Assembly: GCF_000753735.1 (NCBI RefSeq)
Contig: NZ_JPIN01000005.1
Span: forward strand, 124,001-188,000
Direction of reading: 5' to 3'
From: Pseudidiomarina atlantica
GTDB taxonomy: Bacteria; Pseudomonadota; Gammaproteobacteria; Enterobacterales; Alteromonadaceae
DNA length: 64,000 nucleotides
The notes under the pieces are model-generated. The model had not been told where the DNA came from. It made no database searches and worked only from the letters and a program-made list of their open reading frames with translations. Below are positions 1 through 9,298 of this stretch, piece by piece. How positions within the stretch are numbered: position 1 is the stretch's first letter; each line of letters starts with the position of its first letter. The translations under genes were made by a program, and so were the position numbers.

Positions 1-1717
1 CTTCAGGGTACCAAACGTCAACAAACAGCATTGGTGTGGTCGATGGCGGGAAAAACGACTGTTTTACCGTGGTAAAGCCAGCGACCGCAAGTATCAACAA
101 GCCGAGCATGGCGAGCATGGTGGTTTTGCGCCATGCCAAGAATTTATGTAGGAGTGTGCGATAGCCACGAAATACCCAGTGGTTGTAGACGTGGTCGTCG
201 TCTTCTGGTTGCTCTTTCGCGGATTTCGCGCGGGCGTCTTTGCGGTACAGCAGGTTGCCTAAAAACGGCGTGAGCGTAATGGCCGTAAACCAGCTCAGCA
301 GTAACGAAATGAGCAACACCCAAAACAGTGAGTTGGCATATTCACCGCTGGCGTCTTTCGATAAGCCTATCGGCGCAAAGGCAATGACCGCGACGGCGGT
401 GGCACCGAGCAGGGGCCATTTATTCTGCTGCACAATTTCACTGGCTGCTTGCAGGCGCGACAAACCACGTCGCACGCCGACCAACATCCCTTCGGCAATG
501 ACGATGGCATTATCCACTAGCATGCCGAGCGCGATAATCAGTGCGCCGAGCGAGACCCGTTGCAGTTGGATATCCATCAGGTACATGAAAATAAAGCTAC
601 CCAACACGGTGATCAGTAGCACACTGCCAATCAACACTCCGCTGCGTAAACCCATGGTAAGCAATAGCGCTACCACCACAATGGCCACAGCTTCGGCGAG
701 GTTGAGCAAGAAATTCTTTACCGAACTATCGACTTCGGCGGGCTGATCATAGATCGCTGCGACCTGCATACCGACGGGCTGGGCGTACTGCAGTTCTTGC
801 AGCCGCTGCTCGATACGCTGACCGACTTCAACCACGTTGACGTCGCTGGCGAACGAGATGCCAAGCCACAATGAGGGCTGCCCTTGGTAACGCACTAAAT
901 GCGTTGGAATCTCTTGATATTCGCGGCTTACCGTAGCGACATCGCGCAACAAAATGCGTTGTTCGGCACCCGGGTTGCTGATCATGAGATTGGCCAAGTC
1001 ATTCACATTGGCAAACTCACCACTGGTTTGCAGGCGGATACGTTCTTCGCCACTCAGCACGCGACCTGCATCGCTGACCGCATTTTGGGTTTGCAACAGA
1101 TTCACCACTTGCTGCGGACTAATACCGGTATTCGCCAACTTGGCCCGCGAAATCTCGACCACCACTTCTTCTTGTTGCTCACCGGCGACAGTGACTTTGC
1201 CGACACCGTCCACCAATACCAGTTCGCGGCGTAAGAAATCGGTGTAGTCTTTGATATCTTCGTAGCTGTAGCCTTGCCCGCTTATGGCAAGTAGCACACC
1301 ATAGACATCGGCAAAGTCGTCGCGCACCATAGGCTGACCTGCCCCCGGCGGCAAGCGACGGGTCACATCGTTGACTTTGCGGCGTAACTCATCCCAAATC
1401 TGCGGCATATCTTTGGCGCGCAGGGTGGTTTTCATGTCCACCGTAATTTGACTCAGCCCAGGTTTAGAAATCGAGCTGATATGGTCAACGTTGCCGAGTT
1501 CTTGGATGGCATTTTCAATGCGGTAGGTGACTTCCTCTTCAACCTGCTGCGCCGTGGCACCTGGGTAGGTGGTGATCACCATGGCTTTCTTGAGGGTGAA
1601 CTCGGGGTCTTCGAGACGACCTATGTTGGTAAGCGCTAACACACCGCCTAACAGCAGGAGAAGCAGCAGCATCCAACTGGTGGTGCTGCGTTTGATACTG
1701 TAACGTGCGATATCCAT
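1..1717 (-). CDS. RND efflux transporter permease, N-terminal part (cut by window edge)
   Basis: The reverse strand reads from ATG at 1717 and runs off the left edge, giving the first 572 residues of a family usually just over 1000 long. The protein begins MDIARYTVSIKR, followed by the usual first membrane span (about residues 14-32) and a long periplasmic porter region. A TM4-type segment carries GMLVDNAIVIAEG, the proton-relay helix of this subgroup. It would pump hydrophobic compounds across the envelope using the proton gradient, with the adaptor encoded just upstream. Its ATG overlaps the adaptor stop codon (TAATG), so the two are translationally coupled. The substrate cannot be told from sequence. 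The missing C-terminal half lies outside the window. Confidence 0.93.
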   Translation of the reverse strand, partial: MDIARYSIKRSTTSWMLLLLLLLGGVLALTNIGRLEDPEFTLKKAMVITTYPGATAQQVEEEVTYRIENAIQELGNVDHISSISKPGLSQITVDMKTTLRAKDMPQIWDELRRKVNDVTRRLPPGAGQPMVRDDFADVYGVLLAISGQGYSYEDIKDYTDFLRRELVLVDGVGKVTVAGEQQEEVVVEISRAKLANTGISPQQVVNLLQTQNAVSDAGRVLSGEERIRLQTSGEFANVNDLANLMISNPGAEQRILLRDVATVSREYQEIPTHLVRYQGQPSLWLGISFASDVNVVEVGQRIEQRLQELQYAQPVGMQVAAIYDQPAEVDSSVKNFLLNLAEAVAIVVVALLLTMGLRSGVLIGSVLLITVLGSFIFMYLMDIQLQRVSLGALIIALGMLVDNAIVIAEGMLVGVRRGLSRLQAASEIVQQNKWPLLGATAVAVIAFAPIGLSKDASGEYANSLFWVLLISLLLSWFTAITLTPFLGNLLYRKDARAKSAKEQPEDDDHVYNHWVFRGYRTLLHKFLAWRKTTMLAMLGLLILAVAGFTTVKQSFFPPSTTPMLFVDVWYPE

Positions 1718-2841
1718 TACAGACCTCGCTCTTTAACCCAAGGCCGTACTTTTTGTCCTTCGCTGAGCGCGTGCACACCAGCTACCACGATTTGCTCGCC
1801 CGTTTGCAGTCCATCGATGATTTCTATAGCGTCGCCCGTGACCATACCTGTGGTCACTTCACGCTGCTGCACCTGTTGTGATTGAGGATCATAAACCCAC
1901 ACCCGTGGCTTGGCTGCGGCGGCTTCAGTTGGTTCGGAGAACACTGCACTGGTGGGCACACTGATGCCCGCTTGCGGTTTATTGGCGACCGCTTGCGTAT
2001 CGACATGCACCGTAGCCGACATGCCTGGTAAAAGGTTGAGATCTTGCGGCTTCGGCATGGTGAACACCACTTTATAGGTGTTGGTGGCCGGATCCGCGGT
2101 GGTATCCCATTCTTTCAACGTGATTGGGTAGCGTTGCTCAGGATTGGCGGCGAAACTCACATCGGGCTGATAGTCGGTGCTGCGTTGCACCCGCGCAAAC
2201 AACTGTTCGGGCACGTTGATACTGATATCAATCGCATCATCCATTTGCAGCGTGGCAATGGGTTGCTGCGGCTGCACGGTTTCAAAAGCTTCGACAAAAA
2301 CATGGGCGATAGTACCAGCGAAAGGTGCCCGTAATTCTGTATAGCGTAGATTGGCCTTCGCTGTTTCTAAATTGGCACGCGTGACTTGCAGGTTGGCTTT
2401 GACTTCATCGAATTGCTGCTGCGAAATCACCCCTTGCTCGGCCAGACTCTCGGTGCGATCAAATTGAGTTTGCGCAAGTTGATAGCGGGCTTGTGCTTGG
2501 TCGACCACTAATTGGTAGTCGGTCGGGTCAAGCTTGGCGATTAAATCGCCTTGTTGCACTTCGTTGCCGGCTTTGACTGGGAAGCTACTAATTTCGCCAC
2601 CCACCCGAAAGCCCAACTGCGCCACCTGCGCAGCTTCCACGACCGCGGGGAAATCACGCCAGCGTGCATCAGTATTCGTGCCCACCGTCAACAACTTCAC
2701 CGGCTGCACCGCATTGTTGTTTGCTTGTGCATTATCGCCATTTTCCACAACCGCTGGCCCACAGCCCGCAAGGCTTAACACCATAAAAAGGGCAGCCCTC
2801 TTTTTGCCAATTTGTCGGCCAATTTGTTGCCACAACCGCAT
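1717..2841 (-). CDS. RND efflux periplasmic adaptor (membrane fusion) lipoprotein
   Basis: This 374-residue protein has a short basic N-terminus and a lipobox (LSLAGC, Cys near residue 27), so it is probably anchored to the inner membrane by lipid. A biotinyl-lipoyl-like half near residues 75-110, a coiled-coil hairpin rich in Gln and Ala (about 110-165), and the beta-barrel and membrane-proximal regions match HlyD/AcrA-type adaptors. It would bridge the RND pump to an outer-membrane channel; no channel gene is visible here. First gene of the adaptor-permease operon, divergent from a LysR gene. The DNA coding for the signal segment contains a GGGCTGCCC palindrome (about 2785-2805) also found between genes elsewhere in the window. 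Confidence 0.93.
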   Translation of the reverse strand: MRLWQQIGRQIGKKRAALFMVLSLAGCGPAVVENGDNAQANNNAVQPVKLLTVGTNTDARWRDFPAVVEAAQVAQLGFRVGGEISSFPVKAGNEVQQGDLIAKLDPTDYQLVVDQAQARYQLAQTQFDRTESLAEQGVISQQQFDEVKANLQVTRANLETAKANLRYTELRAPFAGTIAHVFVEAFETVQPQQPIATLQMDDAIDISINVPEQLFARVQRSTDYQPDVSFAANPEQRYPITLKEWDTTADPATNTYKVVFTMPKPQDLNLLPGMSATVHVDTQAVANKPQAGISVPTSAVFSEPTEAAAAKPRVWVYDPQSQQVQQREVTTGMVTGDAIEIIDGLQTGEQIVVAGVHALSEGQKVRPWVKERGL

Positions 2842-2943
2842 CGCTCAACCCTACTATTTGCCATTAACTGATGACAGTTTAGCCAATTAAAATATAAAGT
2901 AATACTGAATAAAAATTAAAGACAACATAAGAAAAGGTTATTG

Positions 2944-3012
2944 GTTAATCGTTATTCGTTAGGGGTGCCTGTCGGAAACGTCCCCCTAACGAATAACGGA
3001 TAACGAATAACG
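2944..3012. repeat. Heptamer inverted-array element, copy 1
   Basis: A perfect 16-bp inverted repeat (CGTTATTCGTTAGGGG at 2950-2965 and its complement at 2983-2998) surrounds a 17-bp loop. Further TAACGAN units extend the right arm to about 3012. The copy lies between the divergent efflux operon and the LysR gene and ends about 15 bp before the LysR start codon. It could affect transcription of either, but nothing in the sequence proves that. Confidence 0.85.
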
Positions 3013-3027
3013 GCAGTTGGGGGTTAG

Positions 3028-3930
3028 ATGAAACTGAATCAGTTGGAGATGTTGGTGCTGTTGGCAGAGACTGGCTCGGTGCAGGCGGTGTCGGAGCGCA
3101 TGCATCGCACACAAGCCGCGGTGAGTATGGCCCTGAAAGGGCTAGAAGAGGATGTCGGGGTGCCACTGTTTGATCGAAGCGGCTATCGCTTAACGCTTTC
3201 GGCGCAGGGGTGGCAGTTTTTGCGGCAAGCTAGAGAAGTGGTGAAGCAGCATCAACGCTTGCATTCTCTTGCGGCACAATTGCAAACGGGCGCTGAGCCG
3301 CAGTTGCACATTACTTACGATTACACCTGCGCACCTGCAGTATTGTTTCCTGTGTTGCAGCAGGTGCAGGAGCAATTCCCTGCGACAGAGTTGCTCTTAA
3401 GCGGGGAATCACAATTGCGCGCGCTGCGTCGGATTCGTGAGGGTGAAGCAGATCTTGCGCTTTGTCCGTGGTTGCCGATTTTTCGTCAACACGGCGACTT
3501 TGAGACCGTGCGGGTACGGCCGTTTGAGCTGTGGGTTGTCTGTGCGCCAGCATTATTAGGAGACGTTGCTGTTGAGCAACTGCAACGCCAAGATTTACTC
3601 GAGTTACCGATGCTGATTCCGCAAAACCAAGACATCGGCATTGATCTTGATCAGATCATGCGCATTCCGAGTCAGCAGCGGATTCGCGTAAACGACTCCA
3701 TTACCCAGCGGGAACTGTTGTTGGCGGGTATGGGTTGGGGAATTATCCCAGGTGATTTGATTGGCGACGCGCTCGAACGAGGAAGTCTGGTGCGCATCGA
3801 CATTGCAGGATTCTTGACTCACGTAAATCTGGAAGTGCATTTGGTGCGCTCCGCGGAGAGAATCGCGGGTCCAGTAGAAGAAATGATTTGGCAGTTTTTT
3901 TCTCAAAGCAGCCATGAAAAGTCCTCCTAA
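3028..3930 (+). CDS. LysR-family transcriptional regulator
   Basis: A 300-residue protein of normal LysR length. Residues 1-60 form the winged helix-turn-helix (MKLNQLEMLVLLAETGSV; HRTQAAVSMALKGLEE; VGVPLFDRSGYRLTLS). The rest is the substrate-binding-like effector domain. It is divergent from the RND efflux operon, so that operon is a plausible target, together with its own promoter; this is inferred from arrangement only. The start codon follows a GGGGG stretch that may act as a weak ribosome site, just past a heptamer repeat element. The effector molecule is unknown. Confidence 0.92.
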   Translation: MKLNQLEMLVLLAETGSVQAVSERMHRTQAAVSMALKGLEEDVGVPLFDRSGYRLTLSAQGWQFLRQAREVVKQHQRLHSLAAQLQTGAEPQLHITYDYTCAPAVLFPVLQQVQEQFPATELLLSGESQLRALRRIREGEADLALCPWLPIFRQHGDFETVRVRPFELWVVCAPALLGDVAVEQLQRQDLLELPMLIPQNQDIGIDLDQIMRIPSQQRIRVNDSITQRELLLAGMGWGIIPGDLIGDALERGSLVRIDIAGFLTHVNLEVHLVRSAERIAGPVEEMIWQFFSQSSHEKSS

Positions 3931-4030
3931 AGTCGAGTCCGCAAAGTACGATTTAAGTCGTTAAAGTCTTGTAACAACATCTAAGGGGGGGTACCATTCA
4001 AAATCTAACCATTTGATAAAAGGATAAAAA

Positions 4031-4867
4031 ATGAGCAGTTGGTTCATCAAAGGATTGGTATTTGTTTGGGTGATTCTCGGTAGTTTTTCAGCGCAAGCTT
4101 CGTCATCGTCTGAAACCGTTCTATGTAACGATTGTTCCGAATTTGATGCGCGAAGATTAGCCATCAATGTGTTGCAATCGAGTGGCCCCAGCTTAGTTTC
4201 TATCGTCAATATTCCGCAACGAAAAGTTTATAGTTGGAATGGTGTTTTGACGTTGAACGATAAGGATCCGAATCGTCCAGCATACGAGGATTACCGCTTG
4301 GTTGCAGTCGATGTGCCTACGAGCTTACAGTCGGCACTCAATTCATTGTATGAAGTGATAGAGCAGCCCATTGTTCTGAATGATACGGGAGAGTGGGATA
4401 TTTTTATGTTTGCAACCATGCAAAACACGCAAGCTCGTCATGATTGGATCGTTGACCGCGGCCCTTTTCAGTACATGATATCCCGTGTAATGGCATCCTT
4501 TGGTGAGTTTGCAAACGTATCACCTTTTGATGTGCTAGCTGGATCGCAGCACCGCGTTGAGTTCGATGATGGTAGTTATGCGGTGGTAGAAATGCCAAGC
4601 GCAAAGGTAGAGCCGCGTGTACTCATAGTTATCGCTATCTACGGTCCTGATGGTAATAAATTGCCACTTCATCGTAATGACGTTGGCGGTACTTACATGT
4701 TTTCAAGCGAAGCGGGTATTGTTACGTTCAACGAAGCGCTTGGACGTATTGGTGTGCCAGTGTTCGATTTACGCTGGGACCCTACTTGCGCAAACTGCAA
4801 GGTTGTTGTCTCCTGCGACACAAGCGACCCAGTTGCACCAAGCTGTGCAGCTGAGACGAGTCGTTAA
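4031..4867 (+). CDS. Secreted protein of unknown function with cysteine pairs
   Basis: A 278-residue protein that I do not recognise. Residues 1-24 look like a Sec signal peptide ending in AQA. The mature protein starts with a Cys pair (CNDC near residue 32) and ends with another (CANC) plus two more cysteines in the last 25 residues, so disulfides or a metal site at the two ends are possible. The body between is mixed alpha/beta with no motif I can name. A ribosome site (AAAGGA) precedes the ATG. It is convergent with another small exported protein and its base composition looks slightly AT-richer than its neighbours. Confidence 0.75.
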   Translation: MSSWFIKGLVFVWVILGSFSAQASSSSETVLCNDCSEFDARRLAINVLQSSGPSLVSIVNIPQRKVYSWNGVLTLNDKDPNRPAYEDYRLVAVDVPTSLQSALNSLYEVIEQPIVLNDTGEWDIFMFATMQNTQARHDWIVDRGPFQYMISRVMASFGEFANVSPFDVLAGSQHRVEFDDGSYAVVEMPSAKVEPRVLIVIAIYGPDGNKLPLHRNDVGGTYMFSSEAGIVTFNEALGRIGVPVFDLRWDPTCANCKVVVSCDTSDPVAPSCAAETSR

Positions 4868-4886
4868 TCACTTAACGATTTGGGAA

Positions 4887-5240
4887 TTATAAAAACGTCC
4901 GTAAAGCACTTGCGCGCCATGGCGCTAAGTTTGGCGTCGAGCCGCCAGCCGTGTCGGCTAGGCGCGCATCATTGGCGAGGCGCTCACCAGACAGTGCCAG
5001 CTCATTTTTGGCATGAGCGAGCGAATCCGCGCGTACGCTTGCCATGATGTTTTGTTGCGCCATCTCGAGCTCGTAATCGAGTGAGCCTTGATACGATTGC
5101 TTCGAGAAGGTAACCGTGTAGATAGCGTCAGGCTTGATGACGAGTTGGTCAACTTCAAAAGCGTGAACGGTAGTGAACGAAGCTGCAAGCAAACATGCAG
5201 CAGAGACTCCTTTTAAAGTAGAACGAATTGTTGTTTTCAT
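4887..5240 (-). CDS. Small exported protein of unknown function
   Basis: A 117-residue protein with a clear signal peptide (MKTTIRSTLKGVSAACLL, cleavage expected after VHA). An in-frame ATG lies five codons upstream, but the chosen start gives a standard signal peptide. The mature part is charged and helical, rich in Ala, Glu and Leu (MAQQNIMASVRADSLAHAKN). No family recognised. It is convergent with the secreted protein ending at 4867, only 19 bp away, and shares its promoter region with acnB on the other strand. Confidence 0.65.
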   Translation of the reverse strand: MKTTIRSTLKGVSAACLLAASFTTVHAFEVDQLVIKPDAIYTVTFSKQSYQGSLDYELEMAQQNIMASVRADSLAHAKNELALSGERLANDARLADTAGGSTPNLAPWRASALRTFL

Positions 5241-5363
5241 ATAAAGGCCCCCCACGTGACCTAATCAATAAGAGTAGTTTCTGTTTATTAGGATAGCTAG
5301 GAAGTGTGAAAGGTTTATTTCTGTCCCGAGAACATTCGCAACCAAGTGTAAGCAGTTGTAAAC

Positions 5364-5442
5364 GTCGTTACTCGTTAGTCGTGAATCGATAGGGGTGCGC
5401 GAATGAACCTCACCCTAACGAATCACGAATAACGGTTAACGG
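5364..5442. repeat. Heptamer inverted-array element, copy 2
   Basis: The left arm holds units of the type TCGTTAN (TCGTTAC, TCGTTAG, then two decayed units) and meets GGGGTG. The right arm begins CACCCTAACGAA and continues with TAACGGTTAACGG-type units. It is less perfect than copies 1 and 3, suggesting an older insertion. It fills much of the 336-bp gap between the divergent small exported protein and acnB; the rest of the gap holds the acnB promoter. Confidence 0.75.
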
Positions 5443-5493
5443 CTTCATTCACCGGATTTATGCCAAAGATTACCTGTTATGCGCTCGTATGAA

Positions 5494-5522
5494 TTTTAAT
5501 TCAGCGCCAAAACCCCTATAAT
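5494..5522 (+). promoter_or_regulatory. Candidate acnB promoter
   Basis: A perfect -10 box TATAAT (5517-5522) with 17 bp to a weak -35 box TTTTAA (5494-5499). Transcription would begin about 50 bp before the acnB start. The weak -35 suggests help from an activator. Inferred from sequence match only. Confidence 0.5.
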
Positions 5523-5576
5523 TGCGCCAAAATTTTCACCCCCAATTTCACTCGCATAGCAAAGTAGAGGTAATCT

Positions 5577-8165
5577 GTGCTGCAAGACTATCGTAAGCAT
5601 GTAGAAGAGCGCGCTGCTGAAGGCATCCCACCGAAGCCACTAACAGCAGAACAAGTCGCAGATCTAGTCGAATTATTGAAAAACCCACCCGCTGGCGAAG
5701 AAGATTTTCTCGTTGAGCTGATTTCTGAGCGCGTGCCTCCGGGCGTTGATGAAGCTGCCTATGTTAAAGCCGGCTTCTTAGCGGCCATCGTTAAAGGCGA
5801 AGCGACCAGCCCAGTGATCAGCAAAGATGCAGCTGTATCCTTGCTCGGCAATATGCACGGCGGTTACAACATTGTCACTTTGGTCGAACTGCTTGATGAC
5901 GCTGAATTAGGCGAACTTGCTGCAGCAGAGTTGAAGCACACCTTGCTGATGTTCGATGCGTTCCACGACGTGGAAGAGAAAATGAAAGCCGGCAACGCGC
6001 TGGCGAAAGAAGTGATTGAGTCTTGGGCAGAAGCTGAGTGGTTTACTAGCCGCAACGAGCTGCCTGAAGCGATTAAAGCGACTGTGTTCAAGGTCACTGG
6101 TGAAACCAACACCGACGATTTGTCGCCAGCCCCTGACGCTTGGTCACGCCCAGACATTCCATTGCACGCCAAAGCCATGTACAAAATGCCACGCGAAGGC
6201 GTCACTGACGCGGCAAAGCAAATCGAAGAATTGAAAGAGAAAGGCCATCCGGTTGCTTTTGTCGGCGACGTAGTCGGTACCGGCTCTTCACGTAAATCAG
6301 CCACCAACTCAGTGTTGTGGTTTATCGGTGAAGACATGCCTGGTACGCCGAACAAGCGTGCTGGAGGTATCTGTATTGGCGGCAAGGTCGCACCTATCTT
6401 CTTCAACACCATGAAAGATGCAGGCGCATTGGTGTTCGAAGCAGACGTTGAAAAAATGAACATGGGCGATGTGATTACCATCTACCCATACGCAGGCAAA
6501 ATCGAGAACGAAGCGGGCGAAGTTATCGCTGAATACGACTACGCATCGCGCGTCATTCTTGACGAAGTGCGTGCGGGCGGGCGGATTAACTTGATCATCG
6601 GCCGTGGCTTGACTGAGAAAGCGCGTGAAGCTTTGGGCATGGGCCCTTCAGACTTGTTCTTGAAGCCAGAACAGCCAGCTGATTCAGGCAAAGGCTTCAC
6701 CCTTGCGCAGAAAATGGTTGGTAAAGCATGTGGTATGGACGGCGTACGTCCAGGTACCTATTGCGAACCGAAAATGACCACCGTTGGTTCACAAGACACC
6801 ACCGGTCCAATGACCCGTGACGAACTAAAAGACTTGGCTTGTTTGGGCTTCACTGCCGACTTAACCATGCAGTCATTCTGTCACACCGCGGCGTATCCGA
6901 AGCCAGTGGATATCGAAACGCAGCATACTTTGCCTGACTTCATTATGAACCGTGGCGGTGTTTCGTTGCGTCCAGGTGACGGTATCATCCACAGCTGGTT
7001 GAACCGTATGTTGTTGCCAGACACCGTAGGTACCGGCGGCGACTCGCACACGCGTTTCCCACTCGGGATTTCATTCCCTGCAGGTTCTGGTTTGGTGGCG
7101 TTTGCTGCGGCGACGGGCGTCATGCCTTTAGACATGCCAGAGTCAGTATTGGTGCGCTTCAAAGGCGAAATGCAGCCAGGTATTACGTTGCGTGACTTGG
7201 TGCATGCGATTCCTGCATTTGCGATTAAAGAAGGCTTGTTGACCGTTGAGAAGCGTGGCAAGAAGAACATCTTCTCTGGCCGTATTCTCGAAATCGAAGG
7301 TCTTGACCATTTGACCGTAGAGCAAGCGTTTGAATTGTCGGACGCTTCGGCGGAGCGTTCAGCTGCCGGTTGTACGATTAACTTGTCAGAAGAATCAGTT
7401 GCTGAATACCTACGTTCGAACATCACCATGTTGCGTTGGATGATCAACGAAGGCTACGGCGATGCGCGTACCCTTGAGCGTCGTGCACGGAAAATGGAAG
7501 AGTGGTTGGCGAACCCATCACTGATGCGCGCTGACGCCGATGCTGAATACTCGGCTGTCATCGAGATTGATTTGGCGGAAATTAAAGAGCCAATCGTTTG
7601 TTGTCCGAACGACCCAGACGACGCTAAGTTTTTGAGCGAAGTAGCTGGTGATAAAGTTGACGAAGTGTTTATCGGATCGTGCATGACCAACATCGGTCAC
7701 TTCCGCGCCGCCGGTAAATTGCTTGAGAAAAACTCAGACGAACTGAGCACGCGTTTGTGGATTGCGCCTCCGACCAAAATGGACGAAGCACAATTGCGCG
7801 AAGAAGGTTACTACAACATCTACGCCAACAACGGCGTGCGTACGGAGATGCCGGGCTGTTCACTGTGCATGGGTAACCAAGCACGCGTCGAGCCAGGTGC
7901 GACCGTACTGTCGACCTCAACGCGTAACTTCCCGAACCGCTTGGGTGACGGCGCCAACGTTTACCTGACCTCAGCTGAACTCGCTGCCGTGGGTGCGATT
8001 CTTGGCAAACTGCCAACGCCTGCTGAGTATATGGAATACGCCGCCGATATTAATTCAATGGCTGGCGAAGTTTACAAGTACCTCAACTTCGACCAAATGG
8101 ATGCGTTCCGTGCCGCAGAAGCTGCCGCGAAACAGAACATCATCCCGACCATCGAAGTAGCGTAA
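5577..8165 (+). CDS. acnB: Aconitate hydratase B (bifunctional with 2-methylisocitrate dehydratase)
   Basis: An 862-residue enzyme of the AcnB type, nearly the length of the E. coli protein (865). It interconverts citrate and isocitrate in the TCA cycle, and in this family also dehydrates 2-methylisocitrate. The N-terminal HEAT-like domain is followed by the swivel domain ([19 protein letters not shown]) and the catalytic domains. The three [4Fe-4S] cysteines are at 702 (IGSCMTN), 761 and 764 (GCSLCMG). The start is GTG, supported by alignment of the first residues ([16 protein letters not shown]) to the family and an AGAGG site upstream. It is transcribed alone, with a strong terminator after it. 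Confidence 0.98.
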   Translation: MLQDYRKHVEERAAEGIPPKPLTAEQVADLVELLKNPPAGEEDFLVELISERVPPGVDEAAYVKAGFLAAIVKGEATSPVISKDAAVSLLGNMHGGYNIVTLVELLDDAELGELAAAELKHTLLMFDAFHDVEEKMKAGNALAKEVIESWAEAEWFTSRNELPEAIKATVFKVTGETNTDDLSPAPDAWSRPDIPLHAKAMYKMPREGVTDAAKQIEELKEKGHPVAFVGDVVGTGSSRKSATNSVLWFIGEDMPGTPNKRAGGICIGGKVAPIFFNTMKDAGALVFEADVEKMNMGDVITIYPYAGKIENEAGEVIAEYDYASRVILDEVRAGGRINLIIGRGLTEKAREALGMGPSDLFLKPEQPADSGKGFTLAQKMVGKACGMDGVRPGTYCEPKMTTVGSQDTTGPMTRDELKDLACLGFTADLTMQSFCHTAAYPKPVDIETQHTLPDFIMNRGGVSLRPGDGIIHSWLNRMLLPDTVGTGGDSHTRFPLGISFPAGSGLVAFAAATGVMPLDMPESVLVRFKGEMQPGITLRDLVHAIPAFAIKEGLLTVEKRGKKNIFSGRILEIEGLDHLTVEQAFELSDASAERSAAGCTINLSEESVAEYLRSNITMLRWMINEGYGDARTLERRARKMEEWLANPSLMRADADAEYSAVIEIDLAEIKEPIVCCPNDPDDAKFLSEVAGDKVDEVFIGSCMTNIGHFRAAGKLLEKNSDELSTRLWIAPPTKMDEAQLREEGYYNIYANNGVRTEMPGCSLCMGNQARVEPGATVLSTSTRNFPNRLGDGANVYLTSAELAAVGAILGKLPTPAEYMEYAADINSMAGEVYKYLNFDQMDAFRAAEAAAKQNIIPTIEVA

Positions 8166-8215
8166 GCGGCGTATTATATCCATTTCGATATACTCATATC
8201 GTTTTAAGCATAAAG

Positions 8216-8242
8216 CGCGACCTCACCGGTCGCGTTTTTTTT
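8216..8242 (+). terminator. Intrinsic terminator of acnB
   Basis: A 7-bp stem CGCGACC (8216-8222) pairs with GGTCGCG (8228-8234) across a 5-nt loop and is followed by a run of eight T. Confidence 0.9.
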
Positions 8243-8249
8243 ACCCCCT

Positions 8250-8321
8250 AGAAAGGGCAGCCCTTTTTAGCTGGTTTTTGGGGTTAGAAAGGGCAGCCCT
8301 TTTTAGCTGGTTTTTGGGGTT
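8250..8321. repeat. Two tandem copies of a 36-bp repeat with a GGGCAGCCC palindrome
   Basis: Two identical 36-bp units lie head to tail (8250-8285 and 8286-8321). Each contains AAAGGGCAGCCCTTT, able to form a hairpin, followed by GGTTTTTGGGG. Related palindromes occur near 2795, 9765 and 9806. The pair sits between the convergent acnB and ATP-grasp genes and may serve as a terminator in either direction. Confidence 0.85.
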
Positions 8322-8329
8322 GCAGGCCT

Positions 8330-9250
8330 TTAGATTTGGGTAAGTCGTCGATGTGAATTTTGCAGGTAGAGCAGTGATAAAAACGCTGCGAAAAATGGCA
8401 CATTCAGGCGCTCGTTGATGCTTTCGGTGTGAACAAAATTGGCCTTGGTATTGAGTTCAACGATTTGCACTTTATTCTGCTGTTGAAACAACAGGTCGAT
8501 GCCAATCAGCGCGTATCGATAGGGTGAACTTGCGGTAATTAAGGGCTCGAGTATGGGCTTTATCTGGGCGATGGCGCTGTAAATAGAGGCTATTTTTGCC
8601 GGGTAGTCGGGTAGGTCAGCGAGCGTCGCCATTTTCACGCAGCCGTCGGGCTGGTGATAGTCGGCGTGGTCGACTTGTGCAGCAAAATCAGTTGAGGCAG
8701 CGTCAAATGGAACCCCATGAATCATCACAAAACCATCATCGAAGCAATAGACCTGCTTATTAAATACAAACACATACGCACGTGCAGTATATTTGCGCCC
8801 TTCGAGGAGCTCCAAGTCGGTAATTTGCGTTTGTAAAATATGATGGTCAGGTAGCTGTAAATCTATGATGTTGCGATGTTTAATACACTGAATACCTCGT
8901 CCACCGGTTGAATAACTGGGCTTCATAAACCAGATATCGTCGGCGTCCCGCGATAATGTCTGTGCTTCAGCAACAGATTCAAAAGAGTATGGAACTAAGT
9001 GTCCTTCCAGACCCAACCTCTTTGCCTCGCGCACGAGAAACTTCTTGCTATCAACGCGTTGCAGCACAGCATTACTTACCAATCGAAATACGTCAGTGTT
9101 GACTGCCGGGTGGTCGCCGTAAAAGACATCCCAGTAACTAAAGGGGCGCAGGTGACGTAAAAGCGCAAACTGTAATGACAATTTGCGCATCGCCTCTTCA
9201 ACAATCCGTGTCGCTCGGTTGGCGTAAACTTTAGGATAAATGAAGTCCAC
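8330..9250 (-). CDS. ATP-grasp protein resembling tubulin-tyrosine ligase-like enzymes
   Basis: A 306-residue protein with ATP-grasp features: a phosphate-binding segment WFMKPSYSTGGRGI (about residues 128-141), ARAYVFVFNKQVY after it, and the metal-binding end IGIDLLFQQQNKVQIVELN (about 255-275). This order matches ATP-grasp ligases, including bacterial relatives of tubulin-tyrosine ligase. Such enzymes join a carboxylate to an amine using ATP; the substrate here is unknown. It stands alone on the minus strand, convergent with acnB, with no neighbour that hints at a pathway. Confidence 0.75.
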   Translation of the reverse strand: MDFIYPKVYANRATRIVEEAMRKLSLQFALLRHLRPFSYWDVFYGDHPAVNTDVFRLVSNAVLQRVDSKKFLVREAKRLGLEGHLVPYSFESVAEAQTLSRDADDIWFMKPSYSTGGRGIQCIKHRNIIDLQLPDHHILQTQITDLELLEGRKYTARAYVFVFNKQVYCFDDGFVMIHGVPFDAASTDFAAQVDHADYHQPDGCVKMATLADLPDYPAKIASIYSAIAQIKPILEPLITASSPYRYALIGIDLLFQQQNKVQIVELNTKANFVHTESINERLNVPFFAAFLSLLYLQNSHRRLTQI

Positions 9251-9298
9251 TGAGTGCCTCCGCGAGGTGTCGGTAGCCCGGTGACACTAGCTTTACTC

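Noticed and set aside
2945-3166. Minus-strand reading frame of 73 codons upstream of lysR
   Set aside because: It overlaps the repeat element and the lysR helix-turn-helix region and has no family features or ribosome site.
5864-6481. Long minus-strand open frame (205 codons) inside acnB
   Set aside because: It lies wholly within a well-conserved acnB coding region and its translation is Ser/Pro-rich low-information sequence typical of an antisense shadow.
6881-7447. Second long minus-strand frame inside acnB
   Set aside because: Same reason: antisense of conserved aconitase sequence, no promoter or ribosome site.
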